Shown one piece after another: positions 46,716-55,570 of a stretch of 64,000 nt of DNA; the stretch's first letter is position 1, and the number at the start of each line of letters is the position of its first letter. Source of the stretch: Halochromatium roseum (lineage in GTDB: Bacteria; Pseudomonadota; Gammaproteobacteria; Chromatiales; Chromatiaceae); NCBI RefSeq assembly GCF_016653315.1, contig NZ_NHSH01000065.1:186001-250000 (forward strand), read 5' to 3'. The position numbers and the translations under genes are program-made. The notes beneath the pieces are model-generated. The model had not been told where the DNA came from. It did no database searches and saw only the letters and a program-made list of their open reading frames with translations.

Positions 46716-46842
46716 CCGCACATCTAGACCTGCGTCACGATATAAGTCATTGCAAGCCAGATACCAACTCCTCACCAAGCCGCAGCAAACGCATCTATCC
46801 ATCCACTGCAGCAAGATGCCAAGGAGCCTCTCAGCCCCGCCC

Positions 46843-47487
46843 TCAGTCAGCGGGCTGAGACCGCGTGTCCAGAACCCGATCGATCAGGCCGTAGGCAACG
46901 GCATCCTCGCCGCCCATGAAGCGGTCTCGCTCGGTATCGTCGGCGATGCGCTCGATGGGCTGTCCGGTATGGCGGGACAGGATCTGATTCAGCTGTTCGC
47001 GCGCATGCAGAATCTCACGCGCGTGGATATCGATATCGCTCGCCTGTCCCTGAAAACCGCCCAAGGGCTGGTGGATCATGATCCGAGAATGCGGGAGACA
47101 AAAGCGTTTGCCCGCCGTGCCTCCGGCGAGAAGCAATGCGCCCATGCTCGCCGCTTGGCCGATACACATGGTGCTGACCTCAGGGCGAATAAACTGCATC
47201 GTGTCATAGATGCCCAATCCAGCGGTCACGGAGCCACCCGGTGAGTTGATGTAGAAGTGGATATCCTTGTCTGGATTTTCCGACTCCAAGAACAACAACT
47301 GCGCCACAACGAGATTGGCAACGTGGTCGTCGACCGGGCCAACCAGAAAGACCACGCGCTCCTTTAGGAGACGGGAAAAGATATCGAACGAGCGCTCGCC
47401 GCGTGCGGTCTGTTCAACCACAATGGGGACGAGTCCTAGCGCATGCGGGTCGGTGCGCCGATCGGTGTTGTCGATGTACATGTTCAT
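46843..47487 (-). CDS. clpP: ATP-dependent Clp protease proteolytic subunit
   Basis: The barrel-forming serine protease of ClpXP. It has 214 residues. The catalytic Ser is in [16 protein letters not shown], the His in [14 protein letters not shown], and the Asp lies in the following helix region. [26 protein letters not shown] is the family N-terminus after a short propeptide. It lies 42 bases after tig. A second in-frame TGA occurs 12 nt beyond its stop. Confidence 0.97.
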   Translation of the reverse strand: MNMYIDNTDRRTDPHALGLVPIVVEQTARGERSFDIFSRLLKERVVFLVGPVDDHVANLVVAQLLFLESENPDKDIHFYINSPGGSVTAGLGIYDTMQFIRPEVSTMCIGQAASMGALLLAGGTAGKRFCLPHSRIMIHQPLGGFQGQASDIDIHAREILHAREQLNQILSRHTGQPIERIADDTERDRFMGGEDAVAYGLIDRVLDTRSQPAD

Positions 47488-47529
47488 CAGGAGCTAAGCG
47501 GGTTTAGGGAGAAGCAGCGGAGGCCTCAG

Positions 47530-48819
47530 CTACTGCTGAGAGATCAGCTCGCTGAAGCTGATCGGGTCGTCGGTCACCTCGACCTGCTCGAGCACCTGCT
47601 CAACGACCAGATCCTCGAGGACGACGGATTCGACCGTTGCTAGGTGCTTAGGATCAGCATAGTAATAATTGATCACGGCTTGAGGATCATCGTAGGTCGC
47701 CGCCATTTCTTCGACCGATGAGCGGACACGGTCTGGATCAGGCGTCAGTTCGTTGGCCTTTACGACCTCGCCGACGATCAGGCCAAGCGCGACTCGGCGC
47801 CGTGCATTATCAGCGAAGATCTCGTCCGGCAGCTTGAACTCGGAGTCAGCCCCCAGATTCTGGATCATCTGCTTGCGCAATGACTCGATCTCGTCAGCGA
47901 CGAGGGCCGACGGCACCGTGATCGGATTCGCCTCGAGCAGCAGGTCCATGACCTGGTTCTTGATCCGAGCCTTGACCCGCTCGGATCGCTCACGCTCAAG
48001 GTTGCCCCTCACATCAGCGCGGAAGCGCTCGAGATCACCGTCGTCGACGCCGAACTCAGCGACAAACTCCGCATCAATCTCGGGCAAGTTCGGCTGCTCG
48101 ACCGATGTCACCCTAACCTTGAACTGTGCAGGCTTTCCAGCTAGGGCTTTCTGCGGATACTCCTCCGGAAAGGTGACATCAATCGAGGGCTCATCGCCCG
48201 CACTTGCGCCAACCAATTGCTCCTCGAGGCCAGGAATGAAGCGGCCGGCACCGATCTCGATCTGGATACCCTCGCCATGCCCGCCTTCGAAGGCCGCGCC
48301 ATCGACCTCGCCGTCGAAATCCACGGTGAGACGATCGCCAGTCTCAGCCGGGCGCTCGACCGCTTCCCAGCGCTTACGCTGCTGGCGAAGACGCTCGATC
48401 GTCTCCTCGACGTCAGCATCGGTAACCTCGACCTGCGGACGGGCCAAGGTGCGCCCTTCAAGTGACGCCAGCGTCACCTCGGGAACCACCTCGAACTCGG
48501 CGACATAGGCATAGCGTCCGACGGCCTGGTCGATGTCAGGCTTGATCTCGGGACGTCCAGCCGGTCGCAGCTCCGCTTCGATGATGGCATGCGGATAGCT
48601 GGACTCGACGCGCTCTCCGAAGACCTCTAGGCGCACCGAGTCGCCATAACGCTGACGCAATACGCGCAGCGGCACCTTCCCCGGCCTGAAACCAGGCAGG
48701 CGTGCAGAGCGGGCGACGTTCTGCAGCCGTTTTTCGATCTCCTGCTCGATATCCTCAGCAGGCAGTTCGACCTTCAACCGCCGCGTGAGACCGTCCCCGG
48801 TCTCGACCGATACTTGCAT
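47530..48819 (-). CDS. tig: Trigger factor
   Basis: A ribosome-bound chaperone with prolyl isomerase activity, 429 residues. The ribosome-binding motif appears as LPGFRPGKVPLRVLRQRYG near residue 45. The FKBP domain (about 155-235) includes DRLTVDFDGEVDGAAFEGGHGEGIQIEIGAGRFIPGLEEQLVG, and a helical substrate-binding C-terminus follows. I start at MQVSVETGDGL; an upstream extension of eight codons is unlikely. tig-clpP-clpX-lon is the conserved order. Confidence 0.97.
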   Translation of the reverse strand: MQVSVETGDGLTRRLKVELPAEDIEQEIEKRLQNVARSARLPGFRPGKVPLRVLRQRYGDSVRLEVFGERVESSYPHAIIEAELRPAGRPEIKPDIDQAVGRYAYVAEFEVVPEVTLASLEGRTLARPQVEVTDADVEETIERLRQQRKRWEAVERPAETGDRLTVDFDGEVDGAAFEGGHGEGIQIEIGAGRFIPGLEEQLVGASAGDEPSIDVTFPEEYPQKALAGKPAQFKVRVTSVEQPNLPEIDAEFVAEFGVDDGDLERFRADVRGNLERERSERVKARIKNQVMDLLLEANPITVPSALVADEIESLRKQMIQNLGADSEFKLPDEIFADNARRRVALGLIVGEVVKANELTPDPDRVRSSVEEMAATYDDPQAVINYYYADPKHLATVESVVLEDLVVEQVLEQVEVTDDPISFSELISQQ

Positions 48820-49005
48820 TGTTAGTCTCCAGCCATGGTGCATTCGGCACCAGGAAAACGGGCGAAAATAGCACTAAAGGCGCCATGAGACCAAGTCCAG
48901 ACGCCATCAATCATGAGCACCCGCCACCGCAGAGCAAGACCCGGAGGCAGGATCAGCTGCTGTCCGCTACCGAACAGCAGCCGAAGCGGATAACGCATCA
49001 AACCG

Positions 49006-49035
49006 TTTGCACCGGCGTAGTTTGCACCGGCGCAG
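49006..49035. repeat. Two 15-bp tandem repeats after the Sel1-like gene
   Basis: The plus-strand unit tttgcaccggcg(t/c)ag occurs twice in succession (49006 and 49021), ten bases beyond the stop codon of the Sel1-like gene. No stop triplet recurs in that gene's frame. Confidence 0.88.
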
Positions 49036-49044
49036 CGCCAAGGC

Positions 49045-49359
49045 CTAGCCAGGACCGACCACCTGGAGAGCGGGCTTAGCGCGTAGCCGCTTGGCTGCCT
49101 CGTACTCTTCATTGGTCATCTGGCTGCCGACGATATTGCGCAGCAGTTCGGCATCCCTATCGCCCTGATCAATCGCCAGCGACAGCCAGTAGTGCGCCTG
49201 TGCCAGGTCGATCGTAACACCACGCCCTTCGGCATAGATCAGACCAAGGGCATAGAAGGCGTCTACCTCACCACGTGCTGCCGCGTCGCGCACTCGCGGC
49301 ACGGCGGCTGGATCATTGCGCAGTAGGATGAGATCTTTCAGGTAGCTGTTATCTGCCAT
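49045..49359 (-). CDS. Small Sel1-repeat-like protein
   Basis: A 104-residue protein made essentially of one to two Sel1-like helical repeats: AAARGEVDAFYALGLIYAEGRGVTIDLAQAHYWLSLAIDQGDRDAELLRNIVGSQMT. Such repeats mediate protein contacts. There is no signal peptide, so it is probably cytoplasmic. The partner is unknown. It lies upstream of tig on the same strand, separated by 225 bases. Confidence 0.75.
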   Translation of the reverse strand: MADNSYLKDLILLRNDPAAVPRVRDAAARGEVDAFYALGLIYAEGRGVTIDLAQAHYWLSLAIDQGDRDAELLRNIVGSQMTNEEYEAAKRLRAKPALQVVGPG

Positions 49360-49410
49360 GGTCGCTCGCTGCCCGTCGAAAAGACTGAGCGGTGCACATG
49401 AAAAGCAAAT

Positions 49411-49436
49411 GAAAAAAGGCGGGGGAGCCCCGCCTT
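49411..49436 (-). terminator. Rho-independent terminator after the 65-residue protein gene
   Basis: On the minus strand GGCGGGG-CTC-CCCCGCC is followed by TTTTTTC. It lies about 90 bases after the stop of the small gene at 49524 and before the Sel1-like gene. Confidence 0.88.
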
Positions 49437-49523
49437 ACCTTGTCGCTCGCCTTGGGCCGGACCCTGGAGCAATCGTCCAGCGCCCATGTGCGGCAACCGG
49501 CCGCGGCCCGCGGCGAGGTTTTC

Positions 49524-49721
49524 TCAGCCTTTAGCCCACTTCGAGAAGTTGTCGGTACTCTTCTCCTCGCCATCGCTATAACCAGCTTCATAGGCCTCGG
49601 TCAATCGCTGCTCCTCGCGCTTCGGATTCTGCAGGAAGCCGCATTGCCAGCCCTGAATATATTCGTCATCGACGCCGAGCTGTTCCATCTTGGTGACAGC
49701 GTCGTAGTAAAACTGGTTCAT
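49524..49721 (-). CDS. 65-residue protein with a motif resembling ribosome modulation factor
   Basis: A small soluble protein (MNQFYYDAVTKMEQLG...). The segment RLTEAYEAGYSDGEEKSTDNFSKW has the AY-x2-GY-x2-G pattern seen in ribosome modulation factor-like proteins. The similarity is by eye and short, so I do not assign the function. GGAG eight bases before the ATG fixes the start, and a strong terminator follows. The frame is open upstream but has no ribosome binding site. Confidence 0.65.
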   Translation of the reverse strand: MNQFYYDAVTKMEQLGVDDEYIQGWQCGFLQNPKREEQRLTEAYEAGYSDGEEKSTDNFSKWAKG

Positions 49722-50098
49722 CGTCCACTCTCCGGTCAGCTGTTGAGATTCGGTTGCAAATCTTATGGTTGCGGCAACCATCAAACATCTGGCTGCCGCC
49801 TGATCCAAGCCCTTGACGGGAGCGCGTCGGACCGGTTGCCGAAGCGCCTCGCGCACAGGGGATCTCCACAATGCGCGCTCGCCCGAATCTGGCTTAACGG
49901 ATAAGAATACCGCTTATTTCTAATGCGTACCAGCACCAGAGACCCATCGGCCGGTGCATCACAGACACATCGAGCTGAATCGCTTGCGATTAGGCGGGGG
50001 ACAACCCAACCTCTGGCAAGGATGCAGCCGCGTCAGGCGATGCAACGGCCTCTGTTCGCGGCACCGACCCCCGATTGACGATAGGAGAACCCCCAACA
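49722..50098. other. Divergent intergenic region before the MoxR gene
   Basis: This 377-base region lies between the divergent small gene and moxR. It must hold both promoters. An AT-rich segment near 49895-49925 is the only likely -10 region. I see no gene or structured element. Confidence 0.45.
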
Positions 50099-51142
50099 AT
50101 GCGTCCCGCCCAGTTGTTATCCGTCCTCGAGCGCGAGCTCACCAGCGCCGCGGAAGGGCATCATACGCCGGTCATGCTCTGGGGCCCGCCGGGTGTCGGA
50201 AAATCCCAGATGATTGCGCTGGTGGCGGACCGCCATCAGGTGCCAGTCATCGACATCCGTCTATCGCAGATGGAGCCGAGTGACCTGCGCGGCATCCCGT
50301 TCCGGGTCGATCAGCACGTCGAGTGGGCGATCCCCGCGCTTTTGCCCAGCGTCGAGCGTCACGGAGAAGCCGGAATTCTCTTTCTCGACGAGATCACCTC
50401 CGCGCCCCCGGCAGTCTCGGCCGCAGCCTACCAGCTGATCCTCGATCGCCGGCTCGGCGAGTACCAAGTGCCTGAGCATTGGGCAATCTTCGCCGCCGGC
50501 AACCGGCAGGGCGACCGCGGTGTCACCTATAGCATGCCAGCGCCGCTGGCCAACCGCTTCTCGCATTTTGAGGTCGACACACACCTCGACGACTGGGTCA
50601 CCTGGGCCTACGCGAAGGGCATCGATGAACGGGTGATTGCGTTCCTGCGCTTCCGCCCCGAGCTGCTGTTCGATTTCGACCCGGCCCACAACCCCGTCGC
50701 CTTCCCATCGCCGCGCTCCTGGGAATTCGCCCATCGCGCCCTGCAGAAGTTTCAGAATGATCCGCAGCTGCTGCAGGGAACACTGCAGGCCTGTGTTGGT
50801 CCGGCGGCCGGGATTGAGCTCGCCGCTTTCGTTGCGAGTATCGATCAGATGCCGGATCTCGACGCCATCTGTCGCGGTGAGGCCGTGCCTGTACCGAGCG
50901 AGATCGATCTTCAGTACGCCATTGCCGCAGCACTGGTCGGCAAAGCCATCCGCGCCCGCGACAGCGCTGATCAAGAGACCGTCATCGGTAACATCCTGGT
51001 CTACGCCGGTCGCTTTCCACAGCGGGAGATGGGGGTCATGCTGGTCTCTGATCTGCATCGCGCCATCGGCAGCGACCTGTTCGAGGTCCCAGCCTTCGCC
51101 GACTGGGCGAATGCCATCGCCGATGTCATGCTCTACAACTAG
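50099..51142 (+). CDS. MoxR-family AAA+ ATPase
   Basis: A 347-residue AAA+ ATPase. Walker A is LWGPPGVGKSQMIALVAD (about residues 27-44) and Walker B is GILFLDEITSAPP. A sensor-1 Asn is in FAAGNRQGDRG, and the arginine-finger region (PAPLANRFSHFEV) is normal. MoxR proteins act as chaperones that help metal centres or protein complexes mature, usually with a VWA-domain partner encoded next to them, as here. AGGAG 11 bases upstream supports the ATG at 50099 over an upstream TTG. The client is unknown. Confidence 0.92.
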   Translation: MRPAQLLSVLERELTSAAEGHHTPVMLWGPPGVGKSQMIALVADRHQVPVIDIRLSQMEPSDLRGIPFRVDQHVEWAIPALLPSVERHGEAGILFLDEITSAPPAVSAAAYQLILDRRLGEYQVPEHWAIFAAGNRQGDRGVTYSMPAPLANRFSHFEVDTHLDDWVTWAYAKGIDERVIAFLRFRPELLFDFDPAHNPVAFPSPRSWEFAHRALQKFQNDPQLLQGTLQACVGPAAGIELAAFVASIDQMPDLDAICRGEAVPVPSEIDLQYAIAAALVGKAIRARDSADQETVIGNILVYAGRFPQREMGVMLVSDLHRAIGSDLFEVPAFADWANAIADVMLYN

Positions 51143-51178
51143 ACCTTATCGAACTTAACGGCTTGTACTGGGACATCC

Positions 51179-52564
51179 ATGGCTGCAGATTTCATCGGCG
51201 ACATCCACACGCATCCTCAGGGCGAATGCCCGAGCGAGGTCAGCCCGAGCCTTGACGCGCAAGACCTGCAAGCGATTGCAACCAAGCTCTCGTCCGCGCG
51301 CACCCGGCTAATCCTCGATAAGCCATTCCTTGGCGCACTGGTGCTGCGCCTGCCCATGCAGGCCGCCAGCGGCGAATGGTGCCCGACGACGGCCACCGAT
51401 GCGCGCACCTTCTACTATAACCCGAGCTATATCGATGCCCTGACGCTGGATGAGACCCAATTCATGTTGGCGCACGAGGCACTGCATTGCGCACTCTCGC
51501 ACTTCGCACGCCGGCAACATCGCATCAAACATCGCTGGGATCTGGCCTGCGACTATGCCATCAACCCGCTGCTGGTCGATGACGGCCTGAAACCACCGCC
51601 AAACGCCCTGCTGATGCCGATGTATAAGGGCATGACCGCGGAGGAGATCTATCCACTGATCGACGACAACGATCAGTCAGAGACCCTCGACACCCACGCC
51701 TATGATCGTGACGCCGATGGCCAGGGCCAACAATCCGGTATGGATGAGCGCGACCTCGAGCGTCAACAACGCCAAAGCCAAGCCGAAGAGGGTGAGCAGG
51801 GCCAGGGTCCACCAAAGTCCGCGGAACAGCGCCAGCAGGGCCAAGCGCATGGTAAGCAGGCACCGAACCCGGAATCCAGCCCAGAGGCCAGCTCAGACGC
51901 AGCCTCCACGCCACCTCCACCACTGACCCCAGACGAGCAAGAAACCCTCCAGGTACAGTGGCAGCAACGCATGGCTGGTGCTGCGCAGCAGGCGATGCAG
52001 GCCGGTCGTCTCGGCGGTGAGCTCAAGCGCATGATCGACCATCTGCTGCAGCCGCAGCTGCCTTGGCGCATGCTCCTTGCGCGTTACATGAATGGCCTCT
52101 CACGCCACGATTACAGCTGGTCGCGGCCGTCACGCCGCGAAGGCGAGCACATCCTCCCGAGCTTGCGCAGTCAGCGCATCGACCTGATCGTTGCCATCGA
52201 CACCTCAGGCTCGATCAAGGATGCCGAGATGCAAGAGTTCATCAACGAGGTCGACGCGCTCAAGGCCCAGGTCCAGGCGCAGGTCACCTTATTGCCCTGC
52301 GACAGCGCGCTCTGTCCAGGCTCACCCTTCCGCTTCGAGCCTTGGGAGCGCTTCGAGCGTCCGCATGAGCTTCAGGGGGGCGGTGGCACCAACTTTCGGC
52401 CGGTGTTCCAGTGGGTCGACGATCAGGGGCTAAGCCCGGACTTGCTGGTCTACTTCACTGATGCCGAGGGCGCGTTTCCGGAACGCGAGCCTGCCTACCC
52501 GGTGATTTGGCTGGTCAAGGGCCGCAGCCCAGTCCCTTGGGGTCAGCGGCTGCAGCTGAACTGA
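51179..52564 (+). CDS. VWA-like / putative metallopeptidase domain protein (DUF2201 type), partner of MoxR
   Basis: A 461-residue cytoplasmic protein. The N-terminal half has a metallopeptidase-like HEALH motif at about residues 99-103 (MLAHEALHCALSHFARRQHRIKHRWDLACDYAIN). The middle (about 175-265) is a Gln/Glu/Ser-rich linker with no predicted fold. The C-terminal VWA-like domain has a MIDAS start, IVAIDTSGSIKDAEM, near residue 340, and a GGGGTNFRPVF motif. It lies 36 bases after the MoxR ATPase. The pair probably forms a chaperone unit; whether HEALH is catalytic is unknown. Confidence 0.88.
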   Translation: MAADFIGDIHTHPQGECPSEVSPSLDAQDLQAIATKLSSARTRLILDKPFLGALVLRLPMQAASGEWCPTTATDARTFYYNPSYIDALTLDETQFMLAHEALHCALSHFARRQHRIKHRWDLACDYAINPLLVDDGLKPPPNALLMPMYKGMTAEEIYPLIDDNDQSETLDTHAYDRDADGQGQQSGMDERDLERQQRQSQAEEGEQGQGPPKSAEQRQQGQAHGKQAPNPESSPEASSDAASTPPPPLTPDEQETLQVQWQQRMAGAAQQAMQAGRLGGELKRMIDHLLQPQLPWRMLLARYMNGLSRHDYSWSRPSRREGEHILPSLRSQRIDLIVAIDTSGSIKDAEMQEFINEVDALKAQVQAQVTLLPCDSALCPGSPFRFEPWERFERPHELQGGGGTNFRPVFQWVDDQGLSPDLLVYFTDAEGAFPEREPAYPVIWLVKGRSPVPWGQRLQLN

Positions 52565-52783
52565 GTGCAGGCTGAACGGTCAGATTCCTAGCCGAATCGA
52601 TGATGCGAGAACAGATTATTTCTCGAGATTGTTGCTCGATTGAATCCGCAGATTAACGTGAATCTCGCACGATTCATTTTCTAGGGTGGTAGCATGTTCC
52701 AGGGTGGTAGCGCGCCATGATCCCTATAAGCGCTTCACCACCCTGCCTGCGCAGGTCTTTTTTGGATCGTTAACTCAGGCGCC
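52565..52783 (+). other. Spacer between the VWA gene and the M48 protease gene
   Basis: A 219-base spacer, AT-richer than its surroundings, that contains the dispersed element described at 52656-52719. The bepA promoter should lie here, but no clear sigma-70 element is visible. Confidence 0.5.
52656..52719 (+). repeat. Dispersed intergenic element, copy 1
   Basis: The sequence acgtgaatctcgcacgattcattttc is followed by agggtggtagc twice at an 18-bp period (52683 and 52701) and then by cgcgccatga. It closely matches 57137-57182. It contains an inverted repeat, TGAATC (52659-52664) and GATTCA (52671-52676). Confidence 0.8.
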
Positions 52784-54289
52784 ATGACATCTCTTTTTGA
52801 TAGGGGCCGACGCCAATATCGGAACCGCCAATATCGGCCTGTCCGACTGCGCGTCCTAGCACTCGCCATCGCGCTCTTACTGGTTTTGTTGCCCAGCCTC
52901 GGGCCCGCTGATCCTTTCGCGCTACCGGATTTCGGCAGCTCAGCCGACACCATCATGTCGCGTGCCGAAGAGCGCGATCTCGGCCAGGAATTCATGAAAT
53001 GGGTGCGCAAGGCACTGCCAATCTCTGCTGACTCAGTCCTCACCGATTACATCCAGACCCTCGGCCAGCAACTAGTCGCCTCGAGCGGCAACCCTGGCCA
53101 CTACGACTTCTTCCTCATCGATGAACCCACGGTCAACGCCTTCGCTGGACCCGACGGCCGCATTGGGATCTTTGCCGGCTTGATCCTCGCCTCGCAGACC
53201 GAGGGCGAACTGGCCGCGGTGGTCGCACATGAACTCGCGCACGTGAGTCAAGACCACCTGATGCGCAGCTTCGAAGCACAGCGCCAAATGGCTCTGCCCG
53301 CCACGGCGCTGCTGTTGGCGGCAGCCGTGCTGGGCGCAACGATCGATGCCAATATCGGTGCCGCCGGCCTGATGGGCATCCAGGGCGCCGCGGCGCAGCG
53401 ACAGATCAACTTCACCCGCGCCAACGAGGAGGAGGCGGACCGCATTGGTATCGATACCCTGGCCCGCGCGGGTCACAATCCCTATGCGATGCCAGGCTTT
53501 TTCCAACGTCTAGCCAAGACCACCCGCGTCTCGGACAGCAAGACCCCAGAATTCCTCCGCACCCACCCGGTGACCACCAGCCGCATCGCCGACGCGATGA
53601 ACCGTGCTCGCCAACACGGCCTACGCCAGCGCCCGGACAGCCTACGTTTCCACCTGGCACGCGCCAACCTGCGCCAACGCAGCGAATCCAACCCGAAGCG
53701 TGCCGTGGATCACTTCGCGAAGACGCTCGAGCAAGGTCGCTATCGTGACGAGACCGCTCAGCGTTATGGCTACGCACTGGCATTAACTCGAGCCGGCCAG
53801 CTCGAGGCCGCACGCAGCCAACTCGCGCCGCTCCTCAAGGAATATCCGAGTCAAACCGAATTCTTGGTGCTGAGAGCCGACATCGACCGCCGTGCCGGCA
53901 ACCCCCAACAAGCCGTGCGCGACCTCAAGGCGCCGGTTGGCCTGGCACCAGGCAATTGGCCGCTAAATCAGGCCTACGCAGAGTCATTGATGGCGGCCTC
54001 GCGGCCAGCAGAGGCGTTGACGGCGCTACAACGCTTTGTTGCGCTGCGGCCCGGCATCGCACCGATCTACGAGCTGATGGCTGATGCCGCTGGAAAATCG
54101 GGCCAGCGCGCCTTGAACTATCGCTACCGCGCCGAACATCTTTACGCCAGTGATGAGCTTGAGCCAGCCATCCGGCAACTCCAGCTTGCACTGCGTCTGG
54201 ACGACATCGACTTCCATCTCGCCGCCCAGTTGCAGGCTCGCCTGAACGAGCTGCAAGCCATGCAGCGAGCCCGCAAAGGTCGGGAATGA
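52784..54289 (+). CDS. bepA: M48-family metalloprotease with TPR region, BepA/YfgC type
   Basis: A periplasmic protease and chaperone that monitors outer-membrane protein assembly. It has 501 residues, close to BepA. A basic N-terminus and hydrophobic helix (VLALAIALLLVLLPSLG) form the signal. The zinc site is HELAH at about residues 149-153, and the third ligand Glu is in the ANEEEADRIG segment. The C-terminal 200 residues are TPR-like helical repeats (YGYALALTRAGQLEAARSQLAPLLKEYP). It probably has its own promoter after the dispersed element in the preceding spacer. Confidence 0.92.
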   Translation: MTSLFDRGRRQYRNRQYRPVRLRVLALAIALLLVLLPSLGPADPFALPDFGSSADTIMSRAEERDLGQEFMKWVRKALPISADSVLTDYIQTLGQQLVASSGNPGHYDFFLIDEPTVNAFAGPDGRIGIFAGLILASQTEGELAAVVAHELAHVSQDHLMRSFEAQRQMALPATALLLAAAVLGATIDANIGAAGLMGIQGAAAQRQINFTRANEEEADRIGIDTLARAGHNPYAMPGFFQRLAKTTRVSDSKTPEFLRTHPVTTSRIADAMNRARQHGLRQRPDSLRFHLARANLRQRSESNPKRAVDHFAKTLEQGRYRDETAQRYGYALALTRAGQLEAARSQLAPLLKEYPSQTEFLVLRADIDRRAGNPQQAVRDLKAPVGLAPGNWPLNQAYAESLMAASRPAEALTALQRFVALRPGIAPIYELMADAAGKSGQRALNYRYRAEHLYASDELEPAIRQLQLALRLDDIDFHLAAQLQARLNELQAMQRARKGRE

Positions 54290-54641
54290 CTGCATCGACT
54301 TGTGACCACCGGGCGGTTAACTGGCACAGCGAGTCGTAGATCCTTCGGGTTTTCCACAGTCAGCCAGACCATAAATGCGGTTTTCAGTGTCCGACGGATA
54401 CGCTAAGCTTAGCCGATCGACGATTTGGAAGACCTAACGCTCTTCCGCTTCGTCTGGCCGCTCTCGTCATTGCACAGGCAACGGCTGGGAGCGAGATGCT
54501 CGATCGGGCATCGCCACAGGCACGACGCCAAAGCACGGATTGCCAAAGCATGATGTCTTAGGCCGCCCATCGACGCAGAAATAAGATTGACGACCCCCAG
54601 CCCCAAAGGCTCCACCCCGTGTTCGATAGAGGAGATGTTCC
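54290..54641 (+). other. Leader and promoter region of soxYZ
   Basis: A 352-base gap with no gene. It contains a perfect 12-bp palindrome, GCTAAGCTTAGC, at 54402-54413, which could be an operator. A GAGGAG ribosome binding site lies eight bases before soxY. I could not identify a convincing sigma-70 promoter. Confidence 0.5.
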
Positions 54642-55115
54642 ATGATCGACGCAAAACGTAGAACCCTACTCAAGGGCTCCCTTGGTGCCAGCGCCATCGG
54701 CATAGCCGTCAGTGCCGGACTGCTCACCCCAGGCACCGTGCTCGCGAACTGGCCCAAGGACGCCTTCGCGGCGACCGAGACCGATGCCGCTCTGAATGAT
54801 CTACTCGGCAGCGCATCCACCGAGACCAGCGACCAGGTCAAGATCAAGGCCCCTGACATCGCTGAAAACGGTGCTGTGGTCCCGGTCACCGTCGAGACCG
54901 ACGTCGCAGGTGCCAAGTCGATCGCGATCATCGCTGCTGGCAACGGAACCCCGCTGATTGCCTCATTCGACCTGGGAGCGGATGCCGTTCCGTTCGTATC
55001 CACCCGCATCAAGATGGCCAAGACCGCTGACGTCATCGCCGTTGTGCAGACCGAAGGCGGCCTACTCAGCGCTGCCAAGCCGGTAAAGGTCACCATTGGC
55101 GGCTGCGGCGGCTAA
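54642..55115 (+). CDS. soxY: Thiosulfate oxidation carrier protein SoxY
   Basis: The periplasmic protein that carries the sulfur substrate covalently on a C-terminal Cys during thiosulfate oxidation. It has 157 residues. The N-terminus has a Tat signal (KRRTLLKGSLGASAIGIAVSAGLLTPGTVLA). The C-terminal swinging arm ends GGCGG, with Cys155 as the carrier residue. It forms an operon with soxZ and has no other sox genes nearby, as in Allochromatium vinosum, where soxYZ is separate from soxBXA. Confidence 0.97.
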   Translation: MIDAKRRTLLKGSLGASAIGIAVSAGLLTPGTVLANWPKDAFAATETDAALNDLLGSASTETSDQVKIKAPDIAENGAVVPVTVETDVAGAKSIAIIAAGNGTPLIASFDLGADAVPFVSTRIKMAKTADVIAVVQTEGGLLSAAKPVKVTIGGCGG

Positions 55116-55165
55116 CGCCAACGCACTCTGGCTTCAACTACCGGATAACGAACTGAGGTAAGACA

Positions 55166-55480
55166 ATGGCAGGTAATATCAAGATCCGCGCCAAGAGCAG
55201 TAATGGTGTCACCACCGTGAAGGCGCTGATGAGCCACGAGATGGAAACCGGACTGCGCAAGGACAAAGCCACCGGCGAGCCGATCCCGGCGCACTTCATC
55301 CAGGAAGTCACTGGGAAGTGGAATGATCAGGTCGTGATGACCGCCTTCTGGAGTGGTGGCGTCTCGAAGAACCCCTATTTGTCGTTCAAGTTCAACGGCG
55401 GCGAGAAGGGTGAATCGGTCGAGATCAGCTGGGTCGACAATCAGGGGCAAAGCGAAAGCGGCACCGCTGAGATCAGCTGA
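55166..55480 (+). CDS. soxZ: Thiosulfate oxidation carrier complex protein SoxZ
   Basis: The partner of SoxY, 104 residues, with an immunoglobulin-like fold. The motif IKIRAKSSNGVTTVKALMSHEMETGLRKD-TGEPIPAHFI is diagnostic. It has no signal peptide and is exported with SoxY through the Tat system, as known for this pair. A strong terminator follows, so soxYZ is a two-gene transcript. Confidence 0.97.
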   Translation: MAGNIKIRAKSSNGVTTVKALMSHEMETGLRKDKATGEPIPAHFIQEVTGKWNDQVVMTAFWSGGVSKNPYLSFKFNGGEKGESVEISWVDNQGQSESGTAEIS

Positions 55481-55489
55481 TTGCTGAAG

Positions 55490-55512
55490 CATCGGGCAAT
55501 GCGCCCGACGCT
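55490..55512 (+). other. Hairpin just after soxZ
   Basis: TCGGGC and GCCCGA pair with additional GC closing pairs around a short loop, ten bases after the soxZ stop. It may protect the mRNA end, since the actual terminator follows. Confidence 0.5.
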
Positions 55513-55526
55513 TTAGGAGATTAGAA

Positions 55527-55553
55527 AGCCCCGCCATCAACGGGGCTTTTTTT
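55527..55553 (+). terminator. Rho-independent terminator of soxYZ
   Basis: AGCCCCG and CGGGGCT form a 7-bp stem around a seven-base loop, followed by six T residues. On the minus strand the hairpin is followed by CTTTCTAA, so it may work weakly for the convergent acyltransferase gene. Confidence 0.92.
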
Positions 55554-55570
55554 ATCCGCTTCGGTTTCGC

